Shown: piece after piece, positions 56,499 through 64,000 of the stretch
Numbering within the stretch: the stretch's first letter is position 1
How the letters are laid out: each line of letters opens with the position of its first letter
Source: Sporosarcina luteola
Lineage (GTDB): Bacteria > Bacillota > Bacilli > Bacillales_A > Planococcaceae
Direction: 5' to 3'
DNA length: 64,000 nt
Assembly (NCBI RefSeq): GCF_023715535.1
Contig: NZ_JAMBOI010000004.1
Span: 1 to 64,000, forward strand
Program-made: the position numbers and the translations under genes
Notes under the pieces: model-generated
Databases searched by the model: none
What the model saw: only the letters and a program-made list of their open reading frames with translations
What the model was told of the DNA's origin: nothing

Positions 56499-57189
56499 TG
56501 TGAAAAATCAGATGATGATCCGGGATGTACATATCGCGGATAGACCCCGTGAAAGGCTTATCCGTCAAGGTGCAGGCAGCCTGTCGAATCAGGAGCTTAT
56601 TGCCATCCTGCTGCGGACTGGGACGAAGGAAGAGTCGGTTCTGATGCTTGCCAACAGGATTTTGAAATCATTTGATAAAATCCAGGACCTGAGGGATGCG
56701 AACGTAGAAGAAATGATGTCTGTCAAAGGTGTAGGACAAGCGAAAGCCGTCCAAATACTTGCCGCCGTGGAAATCGGCAAGAGAATCGCCCGCAAGCATT
56801 CGGAAGGCCGCTATGTCATCAAATCACCGGAAGACGCGGCGGCTTACTTGATGACGGATATGTCTTCCCTCGTTCAGGAACATTTTGTCGTCCTGTTCCT
56901 GAACGTGAAAAATGAAGTGCTGCACAAACAGACAATCTTCATCGGCAGCTTGAATTCATCCATCGTTCATCCCAGGGAAATCTTCCGCGAAGCGGTGAAA
57001 CGCTCTGCAGCCTCCATAATTTGTGCGCATAACCATCCTTCCGGCAATCCGTCGCCTTCGCCGGAGGACATTGAGGTGACGAATAGACTTGTCGAAGCGG
57101 GTTCGATTATCGGAATCGAGTTGCTCGACCATCTCATAATCGGAGATCATCGTTTCATTAGTCTTAAGGAAAAAGGGTATATGAGTTAG
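56488..57189 (+). CDS. radC: RadC-family protein
   Basis: TTG 56488 follows AAGGAGG; the 233-residue protein overlaps maf by 11 bases. An N-terminal UPF0758-type helical region (RERLIRQGAGSLSNQELIAILLRTG) and HhH-like helix precede the JAB/MPN metalloprotease-like domain with HNHPSGNPSPSPED and the downstream Asp of LLDHLIIGD. Function is unresolved despite the name. Confidence 0.93.
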   Translation: MTADVKNQMMIRDVHIADRPRERLIRQGAGSLSNQELIAILLRTGTKEESVLMLANRILKSFDKIQDLRDANVEEMMSVKGVGQAKAVQILAAVEIGKRIARKHSEGRYVIKSPEDAAAYLMTDMSSLVQEHFVVLFLNVKNEVLHKQTIFIGSLNSSIVHPREIFREAVKRSAASIICAHNHPSGNPSPSPEDIEVTNRLVEAGSIIGIELLDHLIIGDHRFISLKEKGYMS

Positions 57190-57429
57190 CAATTAACTCC
57201 TAAATTGGAAATGCATTTATGTAAAATAAGTAGTGGAAAGAGGCGCCTGACCCTACAGCATGAAGGGGTTCCAGGGGCTTCTTGAAGCTGCGTGGAGAAG
57301 GAAGGCGATAGCATCAAAATCCAGTCTATTGCTATTGACACTGTGAATTTGTTCTCCAATCCGTTATAATGTGGTGTATGATTTCAAGAAGACCATAATT
57401 ATGCGGTCGAATAGAAAGGAAGAACAGAT
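57190..57429 (+). other. leader region upstream of mreB
   Basis: No gene. A G/C-rich block at 57236-57315 (GAGGCGCCTGACCC, GAAGGGGTTCC, GCTTCTTGAAGC) could fold, but matches no riboswitch recognised here. A TATAAT lies at 57365-57370, with a TTGACA at 57335-57340 whose spacing (24) is too long, so the promoter is uncertain. AAAGGAAG supports the mreB start. Confidence 0.4.
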
Positions 57430-58446
57430 TTGTTTGGATTTGGATCAAGAGATGTCGGGATTGACCTCGGCACAGCAAATACATTAGTTTTCATTAAAGG
57501 AAAAGGGATTGTTCTTAGAGAGCCGTCCGTCGTAGCGAAAAATACAGTGACGAATGAAATCGTGGCAGTCGGATCATCGGCTAAAAATATGATTGGGCGT
57601 ACGCCTGGTTCCATCGTAGCGACTCGGCCGATGAAAGACGGCGTCATTGCGGATTTTGAAATTACAACAGCGATGATCGAGCATTATTTAAAAGAGGCGA
57701 CAAAAGCTGCAGGAAGCGCTTGGAAGAAGCCGAACGTCATGGTTTGCGTTCCTTTCGGCATCACTTCTGTTGAACAGCGAGCGGTTATTGACGCGGCAAG
57801 ACAAGCTGGTGCTAAAGATGCATTTACGATAGAAGAGCCATTTGCTGCTGCTATCGGTGCTAATTTACCAGTTTGGGAACCTACGGGCAGCATGGTCGTC
57901 GATATAGGTGGCGGTACAACTGAAGTTGCAGTCATTTCCCTTGGCGGCATCGTAACGAGCGAATCGATCCGTGTCGGCGGAGACTCGATGGACGGTGCAA
58001 TCATCGGTTATATCCGTAAAACGTATAATATGACAATCGGTGAACGTACAGCGGAAGCTATTAAAATTGAAATTGGTTCAGCAAGAGTTTCTACTAAACC
58101 TGAAAAGATGGATATCAGAGGCCGAGATCTCTTGACCGGTCTACCGAAAACCTTGGAAATTTCATCTGATGAAATCGTTGAGGCGCTTCGCGAATCCATC
58201 ACACAAATTATTGAAGGCGTTAGAAAAACATTGGAAGCTACTCCGCCTGAGCTTTCTGCGGATGTCATGGAACGTGGAATCGTCTTAACTGGCGGTGGAG
58301 CGTTGCTTGAAAACTTGGACAAGGTCATCTCGGATGAAACGAATATGCCTGTCTTCATCGCTGAAGATCCACTTGATTGTGTAGCGATCGGTACGGGTAA
58401 AGCGCTCGATAATTTCGAAGTGATCAAAAAGATGCAAGTTAGGTAA
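57430..58446 (+). CDS. mreB: rod-shape actin homologue MreB
   Basis: TTG 57430 gives 338 residues. Actin-fold motifs are intact: phosphate-1 DLGTANTLV, the phosphate-2/connect region [13 protein letters not shown], and adenosine-binding LTGGGALL. MreB filaments guide lateral wall synthesis. It heads the conserved mreBCD-minCD block, which indicates rod or ovoid cells with Min-controlled division. Confidence 0.97.
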   Translation: MFGFGSRDVGIDLGTANTLVFIKGKGIVLREPSVVAKNTVTNEIVAVGSSAKNMIGRTPGSIVATRPMKDGVIADFEITTAMIEHYLKEATKAAGSAWKKPNVMVCVPFGITSVEQRAVIDAARQAGAKDAFTIEEPFAAAIGANLPVWEPTGSMVVDIGGGTTEVAVISLGGIVTSESIRVGGDSMDGAIIGYIRKTYNMTIGERTAEAIKIEIGSARVSTKPEKMDIRGRDLLTGLPKTLEISSDEIVEALRESITQIIEGVRKTLEATPPELSADVMERGIVLTGGGALLENLDKVISDETNMPVFIAEDPLDCVAIGTGKALDNFEVIKKMQVR

Positions 58447-58464
58447 TGAGGGAGGATTTGGGCA

Positions 58465-59361
58465 ATGCCGCGATTTTTTTCGAATAAACGGTTGATTTTA
58501 TTGCTTGTAGGCGTCATCGTCCTAGTGGCATTGATTTCATTCTCCTTAAAAGACAGGCAGAACGCCACCCTTCCTGAGCAAATAGTAAAAGATGTTGTCG
58601 GTTTCGGGCAATCGATCTTCTCGAAACCGGCACATTATATTACAGGCACATTGGATAAAATCGATGGTATCTTGAATACATACGAAGAAAACAAGCATTT
58701 GAAAGCGCGATTAAAAGAATATGCCGCAACACAAGCGGAGTTGGCGGATGTGAAAGCGGATAATAAAAATCTGCGTGAAATCGTAGACAAGAAAGATAGC
58801 CTACGTGATTACGAGCCGATTCAGGCTACTGTCATTTCCCGGAATCCCGATCAATGGGAAGAGAAAATCATCATCGATCGAGGCGAAGTGGAAGGCGTAC
58901 AGCTGAACATGGCTGTCATCACCGCTTCAGGACTGATTGGTAAAGTGGTGCTCGTAACTCCTTTCAAATCGACAGTCGAATTGCTTTCGACTGAAAACCG
59001 CGACTTCCGGGTGGCTGCGGTCATTCCGGGTGAAGAGTCGATTTTTGGTTTGATTGAAGGATATGATTCGACGCGTGGCGAATTGATAATGAAGCGGATC
59101 GATTCGAATTTTGAAGTCAAAGAAGGACAGAAGGTCGAATCATCCGGATTGGGCGGCATTTTTCCGAAAGGTTTGCTGATCGGGGAAGTGACTGAAGTAT
59201 CGACGGATGATTTCGGATTGACGAAATTGGCGTATATCCGTCCGGCTGCGGAATTCTCCATGTTGGACCATGTAATGGTTGTAAAAAGGTCTTCCCGGGT
59301 TACAAGCGGAACGGATGGCAAAGTCGCCGGCGAGGAAGAAGAGGGGGAGGATGGATCGTGA
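58465..59361 (+). CDS. mreC: rod-shape protein MreC
   Basis: A 298-residue bitopic protein with an N-terminal helix (LILLLVGVIVLVALISFS), a coiled-coil segment (residues ~70-110) and the beta-rich MreC domain (VISRNPDQWEEKIIIDRGEVEGVQ, GLIGKV, SSGLGGIFPKGLLIGEV). It links MreB to wall enzymes outside the membrane. The stop overlaps mreD (GTGA). Confidence 0.95.
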   Translation: MPRFFSNKRLILLLVGVIVLVALISFSLKDRQNATLPEQIVKDVVGFGQSIFSKPAHYITGTLDKIDGILNTYEENKHLKARLKEYAATQAELADVKADNKNLREIVDKKDSLRDYEPIQATVISRNPDQWEEKIIIDRGEVEGVQLNMAVITASGLIGKVVLVTPFKSTVELLSTENRDFRVAAVIPGEESIFGLIEGYDSTRGELIMKRIDSNFEVKEGQKVESSGLGGIFPKGLLIGEVTEVSTDDFGLTKLAYIRPAAEFSMLDHVMVVKRSSRVTSGTDGKVAGEEEEGEDGS

Positions 59362-59876
59362 TCAGGTTCATAATCCCTCTTATTGCTGTCATATTATTTT
59401 TCCTCGAACCGGTATTCAGTCTTTTCTCGCCAATATCGATCGCAGATGTATCCTACACGCTCGTTCCCCGTTTTGTTATCGTATATCTGATTTTCATCAC
59501 AGCCTACTATGGTCGCAAACGTGCAATCCTTTACGGAATCGTACTCGGACTCTTGTATGATATGTATCACATTGATATTATTGGAGTATATACTTTTTTA
59601 TATCCGGTGATCTGTTACTTCGCCGCTTTGATCATTAGGCAAATCCATCGTCATATCATCACTGTCATGCTGTTATCATTGGCAATGGTTGCGCTGCTTG
59701 AATTGCTGTCATTCTTTTTCGCGAGCCTGATTGCATTGACCTCAATTGGCTTTGAAGAGTTCATCGTGCTACGGCTTATGCCGACAATGGGCGCCAATTC
59801 CATCTTTGTGGGGATGTTCGGCTATCTATTCAAACGGCTGATCGATGAAGTGGGACTGCAAAAAGCCGGAATATAA
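59358..59876 (+). CDS. mreD: rod-shape protein MreD
   Basis: A 172-residue protein with five to six transmembrane helices starting at GTG 59358, overlapping mreC by four bases. The order mreB-mreC-mreD and the membrane profile (FIIPLIAVILFFLEPVFSLF first) identify it. It completes the Rod complex core. Confidence 0.92.
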   Translation: MIRFIIPLIAVILFFLEPVFSLFSPISIADVSYTLVPRFVIVYLIFITAYYGRKRAILYGIVLGLLYDMYHIDIIGVYTFLYPVICYFAALIIRQIHRHIITVMLLSLAMVALLELLSFFFASLIALTSIGFEEFIVLRLMPTMGANSIFVGMFGYLFKRLIDEVGLQKAGI

Positions 59877-59900
59877 TCAAGGAAACTGTGAGGGACGCAA

Positions 59901-60572
59901 ATGACGAAACAGCACTATGTAACAATAAAAGGGACAAAAGACGGGCTTGTCCTCCGACTTGACGACAAATGCGCTTATTCGGACATGATTGCAGAACTCC
60001 GCAATAAAGTCAGCGAAAACAGTCTGGAAGGACTTGCTGAAGTGAAAGTCCATACAGGGAACCGCTTTTGTAATGAAGAGGAGCTGAAGGAAATCATGAA
60101 TGTCGTGCACGAATCGCCGCATTTACGGGTTTCAAAGATTCAGAGCGAAGTCATTACAATCGAAGAATGCAATCGGAAAGTTCTTGAGAAACAATCGGAG
60201 ACCTATATCGGCATCGTCCGCTCCGGACAAGTCGTAAAGGCTGACGGCGATCTCGTCGTCATCGGCGATGTCAATCCGAACGGTCGTGTAGTTGCTGCCG
60301 GAAGCATTTATATATTAGGTAGATTGAAAGGAATCGCACATGCAGGTGCAACTGGCAATGAAGAGGCAGTCATTGCGGCTTCATGGCTTGAAGCGACGCA
60401 TTTGATGATAGCGGATAAGTTGGAAACGATGACTGATGAACTGACAATTTTGTCGGAGCAACCGGAGATGGAATGCGCATACATACATCCAAACGGTTTC
60501 ATTGCCATCGACCGTTTACAGGAGCTACGGATTCTGCGGCCAAATCTGTCAACATTCAAAGGAGGGAGCTAG
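59901..60572 (+). CDS. minC: septum site-determining protein MinC
   Basis: The 223-residue protein has the N-terminal MinC domain and a C-terminal right-handed beta-helix (VVKADGDLVVIGDVNPNGRVVAAGSIYILGRLKG in parts), which binds MinD. It inhibits FtsZ assembly away from midcell. minD starts two bases later. Confidence 0.95.
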   Translation: MTKQHYVTIKGTKDGLVLRLDDKCAYSDMIAELRNKVSENSLEGLAEVKVHTGNRFCNEEELKEIMNVVHESPHLRVSKIQSEVITIEECNRKVLEKQSETYIGIVRSGQVVKADGDLVVIGDVNPNGRVVAAGSIYILGRLKGIAHAGATGNEEAVIAASWLEATHLMIADKLETMTDELTILSEQPEMECAYIHPNGFIAIDRLQELRILRPNLSTFKGGS

Positions 60573-60573
60573 T

Positions 60574-61371
60574 GTGGGGGAAGCAATCGTAATAACGTCA
60601 GGAAAAGGTGGAGTCGGTAAAACGACGACATCTGCAAATCTTGGGACAGCATTGGCTCTACAAGGTAAAAAGGTATGTCTTGTTGATACGGATATCGGCC
60701 TTCGTAATCTGGACGTCATCCTCGGTCTTGAAAACCGTATCATTTACGATCTCGTCGATGTGATAGCGGGACGATGCAAAATCCACCAGGCGCTGGTCAA
60801 AGACAAGCGTTTTGAAGATGGGCTTTACTTGCTGCCGGCTGCACAGACTACAGACAAAAATGCAGTCGAACCGGAACAGATGAAGGAATTGATCACTGAA
60901 CTGAAACGGGATTATGATTATATTCTGATCGATTGCCCTGCAGGCATCGAGCAAGGGTATAAGAATGCCGTTGCAGGTGCGGATCGTGCCATCGTCGTCA
61001 CGACGCCGGAAATTTCAGCGGTGCGGGACGCGGACCGTATTATCGGACTGTTGGAGCAGGAGGACATCGAGCCTCCTAAATTGATCATCAACCGGATCAA
61101 AAGCCGTCTCGTCAATAGCGGTGACGCTTTGGATGTCAATGAAATCACGACCCATTTATCCATCGATCTGCTAGGCATCGTCCTTGATGATGAGAAAGTC
61201 ATCTCTTCTTCAAATAAAGGTGAGCCGGTCGTCATGGATCCATCGAACCCGGCGGCAATCGGGTACCGGAACATCGCCCGCCGTATTTTAGGTGAATCAG
61301 TGCCGCTCATGTCACTGGACGAAGGCAAACCCGGTTTCTTCGGGAAACTGAAAACACTATTCGCAAAATAA
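60574..61371 (+). CDS. minD: septum site-determining ATPase MinD
   Basis: GTG 60574 after AAGGAGGGA gives 265 residues starting MGEAIVITSGKGGVGKTTT, with the deviant Walker A KGGVGKTT, DTDIGLRNLD, DCPAGIEQG and a C-terminal amphipathic helix (FFGKLKTLF) for membrane binding. It anchors MinC. A terminator follows at 61376. Confidence 0.97.
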   Translation: MGEAIVITSGKGGVGKTTTSANLGTALALQGKKVCLVDTDIGLRNLDVILGLENRIIYDLVDVIAGRCKIHQALVKDKRFEDGLYLLPAAQTTDKNAVEPEQMKELITELKRDYDYILIDCPAGIEQGYKNAVAGADRAIVVTTPEISAVRDADRIIGLLEQEDIEPPKLIINRIKSRLVNSGDALDVNEITTHLSIDLLGIVLDDEKVISSSNKGEPVVMDPSNPAAIGYRNIARRILGESVPLMSLDEGKPGFFGKLKTLFAK

Positions 61372-61375
61372 CTAG

Positions 61376-61398
61376 GAACCCTTACTAAGGGGTTTTTC
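61376..61398 (+). terminator. terminator of mre-min operon; outer inverted repeat arm
   Basis: AACCCTT and AAGGGGTT pair, followed by five T. Together with the adjoining ACTGTAGACAAA it forms an inverted copy of sequence at 62364-62434 (reverse strand). Confidence 0.75.
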
Positions 61399-61407
61399 AG
61401 ACTGTAG

Positions 61408-61448
61408 ACAAAAGGGATGGAAATCGAATTGATTTCCATCCCTTTTGT
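61408..61448. repeat. long perfect hairpin
   Basis: ACAAAAGGGATGGAAATC pairs base-for-base with GATTTCCATCCCTTTTGT around a five-base loop (18-bp perfect stem). It is not followed by a clear T-run. A similar hairpin lies at 62363-62401. Confidence 0.85.
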
Positions 61449-61478
61449 ACATTGATGCAAAAATGTTAGACTGCCGAC

Positions 61479-61652
61479 GTTGATTTCCGTTCCGGGCGGA
61501 CGCTTTCCGGGGGGCTTGCCCTCAGCCTCCTCGGATGTGCTCCCAACGCTATCGGTTTTGGTCGCAAAAGCCGTTCTTCGTTACGGCTTTTCCTGCGGGG
61601 TCTTCACGCTGCGCTGATTCCCCAGGAGTCGCCGCCCTGCACTCCAATCAAC
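61479..61652. repeat. GTTGATTTCC-type repeat, copy 1
   Basis: A 174-bp GC-rich element bounded by GTTGATTTCCG and CTCCAATCAAC. It contains GGCGGACGCTTTCCG and GAGTCGCCGCC blocks. An inverted, shorter copy lies at 62198-62324. Elements of this kind are common, non-coding repeats in Bacillales genomes. Confidence 0.8.
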
Positions 61653-61679
61653 TGGATGTTCCTTAGGCATCGGCATCAT

Positions 61680-62171
61680 TCAAGCAACGCTTTCAGCCGG
61701 CGTCCTCCATGTCCATCTGGCCAGCTTCTTAAGATTGATGGCAGCAAAAGTCAGCATTTTATGCATGGCTTTTTTAGTCCCCTGAGGGTTGTCCGTCGCA
61801 CTATATAGAAGATCTGATCGCAGATCAGTATATGTAAATCGACGGACATAGTTCTTTCCGAACGTTGAGAAGTAGGTACCTCTGTATGAGGGCCGAAGCC
61901 TATGAACCAGCGATATGCCGTTTGTTTCAATTTCCTTGATTGTCTGACGCGTGGAGCGGATGCAGGAGGTATATTGAATGAATGATATCTTGATCATCGC
62001 ACAGGATCTATGCTAGGTGTCCCGATGGTTGAGTAATATTCTTCAACTCATGGATAGAAAAAGGAGAAATTCACGCACCGGATTGGCTTGAGGAACCAAC
62101 TGCTCTATAATCTGCTTTTTCAACTGTTCGCGTTCATTAATTTTATTTTATTTCTTCACCTTCATATCCAT
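61680..62171 (-). pseudogene. IS1182-family transposase relic
   Basis: On the minus strand the frames read NEREQLKKQIIEQLVPQANPVREF, then QYTSCIRSTRQTIKEIE, STFGKNYVRRF, and finally KKAMHKMLTFAAINLKKLARW. These are the N-terminal region, the RQTIKEIE and FGKNYVRR segments, and the C-terminal tail of IS1182-type transposases. Stops, frameshifts and a large internal deletion remove the catalytic core, so it is inactive. Confidence 0.7.
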
Positions 62172-62197
62172 CACCTCACCAGTTAATAAGAAACACC

Positions 62198-62324
62198 GTT
62201 GATTGGAGCGGAGAGCGGCGACTCCAGCGGGAACAGCGCGAGCTGAAGACCCTGGACTGAGCGCAGCGAGGGAAGCGGCTGAAGCCGTGCCCGCGGAAAG
62301 CGTCCGCTCGCAGCGGAAATCAAC
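62198..62324. repeat. GTTGATTTCC-type repeat, inverted copy 2
   Basis: A 127-bp element starting GTTGATTGGAGCGG and ending CGGAAATCAAC, in inverted orientation to 61479-61652. It flanks the transposase relic on its other side. Confidence 0.8.
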
Positions 62325-62362
62325 ACTGTTAGCTTCATCTCTACTAACTTATACGAAAAAGA

Positions 62363-62434
62363 CTGTAGGCAAACACCAAAATTCATGGTGTTTGTCTACA
62401 GTATGTGAACCCTTTTCTATAAGGGTTCTTTTTT
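62363..62434. terminator. hairpin plus terminator, inverted partner of 61376-61448
   Basis: CTGTAGGCAAACACCA pairs with TGGTGTTTGTCTACAG (62363-62401), followed by GAACCCTT/AAGGGTTC (62407-62428) and six T. Read on the minus strand this is the same module as the minD terminator and its ACTGTAGACAAA. The 61372-62540 gap thus holds a nested inverted structure and no active gene. Confidence 0.8.
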
Positions 62435-62540
62435 ATATGTGCCAATCGTACTGTACAGATAATAAAGAGCCACTTGGACATTTGCCCATAATATTCAGAG
62501 TACACCCGTCATATACTGAGGAAAAAGGTGGTGTGGCGGG

Positions 62541-63092
62541 GTGAAATGGAAAACAAAATGGTTCATTGCAATCATACTAACAATTGGCGTATTCTGCTTT
62601 GCCAAATTGGAAGAGGCCGGAGTCATCAGCAAGCCTGTTACCCAATATATAACGACAGGCAAAGATTTCATTGTCATGAAAAAGTGGGTTGCCTCAATAA
62701 TCGGTGATCCCGACGAGGATACGATCACAGTTTCTGCCGATTCTATAGAGGAGATGCCTTTTGCTGCATATGAATCGATGCAGCCCTATAAGGATGGCGT
62801 CATCGCTTCGTATGCACATCCGATGCCGATCATAGCCCAAGGGGACGGGCTTATCGTTTTCACCGGCTTTACCCGGCAATCAGGAAAGACGATCACCGTT
62901 TTGTACGATGACGGGGACGAAGTGACGTACGGATTTGTTGGGACGATTTCAAAGCTACCCTATTCGACTGTGAAAAAGGGGGACACGCTTGCCCTTATGA
63001 ATGAAGAGGCAATCTACTTAAAAGTGAAACGGGAAGGGGTCGTATTGGAAGCGGCGGTTTTGGCTACTTATTTCTCGGAAGATACGAAATGA
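62541..63092 (+). CDS. spoIVFA: SpoIVFA-like protein
   Basis: A 183-residue protein from GTG 62541 with one membrane helix (WFIAIILTIGVFCFA) and a C-terminal LytM/M23-like beta domain (GDGLIVFTGFTRQSGKTITVLYDDGDEVTYG in parts) without full zinc ligands, as in SpoIVFA. It holds SpoIVFB inactive until the forespore signal. It overlaps spoIVFB by four bases. Confidence 0.8.
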   Translation: MKWKTKWFIAIILTIGVFCFAKLEEAGVISKPVTQYITTGKDFIVMKKWVASIIGDPDEDTITVSADSIEEMPFAAYESMQPYKDGVIASYAHPMPIIAQGDGLIVFTGFTRQSGKTITVLYDDGDEVTYGFVGTISKLPYSTVKKGDTLALMNEEAIYLKVKREGVVLEAAVLATYFSEDTK

Positions 63093-63703
63093 AGCTTCGC
63101 CTTCATCCAATTTTGGCACCATTTTTCCTCGTGCTGATGTTCACGGGTGGATTGGCGTTTTACGCTCTCGTCTTCATCTCCCTACTCTTCCATGAGGCGG
63201 GCCATATTTTCGCTGCAAAAATGTCGGGCATGAAAGTCAGGTCATGCACAATCATGCCTTATGGAGGAGAACTGCGAATACCCGACCGATATGCTTACGG
63301 AAAAAGCCAAAGAGTGGCCGTTGCTATCGGTGGACCTGCTGCGACAGCAATTCTTCTCCTGCTATCGATGCTTTTTGACTTACCCGGAAATGAACAATTC
63401 ATGCGCATCCAATTAGTGATCCTGGCCCTGAATCTATTGCCTATATTGCCGCTCGATGGTGGACAGGCCATCAGTGCCATGCTTGAAAAGGAAGAGAATA
63501 AATATAAAGTGAGATCTGCATTTCTCGTCTATTCCATCGCAGTTTTACTGGCTGTCAGCCTACTCCTTCTTCTAGGACTTCCGGAAACCGTCCTTTTTCT
63601 TTCGTTAGCACTATTTTTATTGATTCAAAACATTTCTGCTTTCAAGTTCCGGAAATATGAACAAGCCTATGAGCAATTAAAAAGAAAACAGTTGACGCCA
63701 TGA
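63089..63703 (+). CDS. spoIVFB: SpoIVFB, intramembrane metalloprotease
   Basis: A 204-residue site-2-protease-type membrane enzyme with zinc motif HEAGH and the third ligand in NLLPILPLDGG. About five to six helices are seen. It is shorter than the B. subtilis protein because the C-terminal regulatory (CBS) domain is absent. It should cleave pro-sigma-K in the mother cell, showing that the organism sporulates. Confidence 0.88.
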   Translation: MKLRLHPILAPFFLVLMFTGGLAFYALVFISLLFHEAGHIFAAKMSGMKVRSCTIMPYGGELRIPDRYAYGKSQRVAVAIGGPAATAILLLLSMLFDLPGNEQFMRIQLVILALNLLPILPLDGGQAISAMLEKEENKYKVRSAFLVYSIAVLLAVSLLLLLGLPETVLFLSLALFLLIQNISAFKFRKYEQAYEQLKRKQLTP

Positions 63704-63734
63704 CCTGCGCGTGGTAATATTTTAATGTTATTGT

Positions 63735-63831
63735 TTGTAGCGCACCCGTGCTACAACCGCACTGACAAGGTACAAGCATCCGAAAGGGTCACCTATGAAG
63801 GCGAGTCTGAGTCTATAGAGGAGGTGCAAGT
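63735..63831 (+). promoter_or_regulatory. ribosomal protein L21 leader
   Basis: The untranslated region before rplU has GTAGCGCACCCGTGCTAC (a perfect hairpin) and later CCGAAAGGGTCACCTATGAA, matching the kind of structured leader known ahead of rplU in Bacilli. L21 or its assembly partner may bind here for autoregulation. Confidence 0.6.
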
Positions 63832-64000
63832 ATGTACGCAATCATTGAAACTGGTGGAAAACAAATCAAAGTTGAAAAAGGTCAAGAAATCTTCATCGAG
63901 AAATTAGTCGGCGAAGCTGAAGAGACTGTAACATTCGACAAAGTTCTATTCGTTGGTGGAGAAGACGTGAAAGTCGGCGCTCCATTCGTGGAAGGTGCTT
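63832..64000 (+). CDS. rplU: 50S ribosomal protein L21, partial (runs off window)
   Basis: ATG 63832 after AGAGGAGGTG. The visible 56 codons read [50 protein letters not shown], the L21 N-terminus. The 3' part lies outside the window. The following ysxB-rpmA are expected by synteny. Confidence 0.97.
   Translation, partial: MYAIIETGGKQIKVEKGQEIFIEKLVGEAEETVTFDKVLFVGGEDVKVGAPFVEGA

Noticed and set aside
61680..61997. Intact minus-strand gene of 105 residues
   Set aside because: It joins a frameshifted N-terminal and C-terminal piece of an IS1182 transposase and has no ribosome site; treated as part of the pseudogene.
62203..62544. Plus-strand ORF of 113 residues across the inverted repeat
   Set aside because: It is GC-rich repeat sequence read through, with no ribosome site and no protein-like composition.
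63725..63907. Small ORF ahead of and inside rplU
   Set aside because: It runs through the structured L21 leader and then overlaps rplU in another frame.

Overview
The window reads as chromosomal DNA of an endospore-forming, low-to-moderate GC Bacillales, most likely Planococcaceae (Sporosarcina-like). The reasons are two long blocks in Bacillus subtilis order (ysoA-tig-clpX-lonA-ysxC-hemAXCDBL-[spoVID place]-valS-folC, then comC/pilD-spoIIB-maf-radC-mreBCD-minCD-spoIVFA-spoIVFB-rplU), plus T-box, S-box and L21-leader regulation and AGGAGG-type ribosome binding sites. No database search was run; product names come from motifs, domain order and synteny recalled by the annotator.

Region by region. 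1-3.4 kb: decayed prophage remnant with a frameshifted terminase small subunit, two small membrane-anchored cargo genes in tandem cassettes, and diverged repeats. 3.5-6.1 kb: a RavA/ViaA-type MoxR ATPase and VWA protein pair. 6.2-11.6 kb: a SAM-riboswitch operon with a sulfonate-type ABC transporter, an acyl-CoA synthetase and a double-domain AhpD-like protein. 11.7-15.3 kb: a GlnK/GlnL-type two-component system beside a glutamate/dicarboxylate symporter that carries a GlnL-type operator and a near-perfect cre site. 15.5-19.4 kb: DUF2935 protein, a Spo0E-sized small ORF, a PAS-PAS-PAS-GGDEF cyclase and an alpha-carbonic anhydrase lipoprotein.

19.7-37 kb is the conserved proteostasis and heme block: ysoA, trigger factor, ClpX, LonA (no lonB between them), EngB, the complete hemAXCDBL pathway from glutamyl-tRNA to uroporphyrinogen and glutamate semialdehyde aminotransferase, a short SpoVID-like protein, and T-box-controlled valS. 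37.1-38.9 kb holds an eight-unit 20-bp tandem repeat array and two overlapping RimK-like ATP-grasp genes on the minus strand, then folC.

40.3-55.0 kb is the most distinctive region: two paralogous membrane GAF-GGDEF proteins followed by a complete Gram-positive type IV pilus locus (three minor pilin-like genes, a VanW/G5-like exported protein, PilB, PilT, PilC, major pilin, PilM, PilN, PilO, PilD) lying between folC and spoIIB, the position where B. subtilis keeps only comC. The PilB N-terminus carries two copies of the MshEN c-di-GMP-binding pattern, so the locus may encode both makers and a receiver of c-di-GMP.

55.1-64 kb: SpoIIB-like SPOR protein, Maf, RadC, MreBCD, MinCD, a nested inverted-repeat element with an IS1182-type transposase relic, SpoIVFA/SpoIVFB, and the start of rplU at the window edge.
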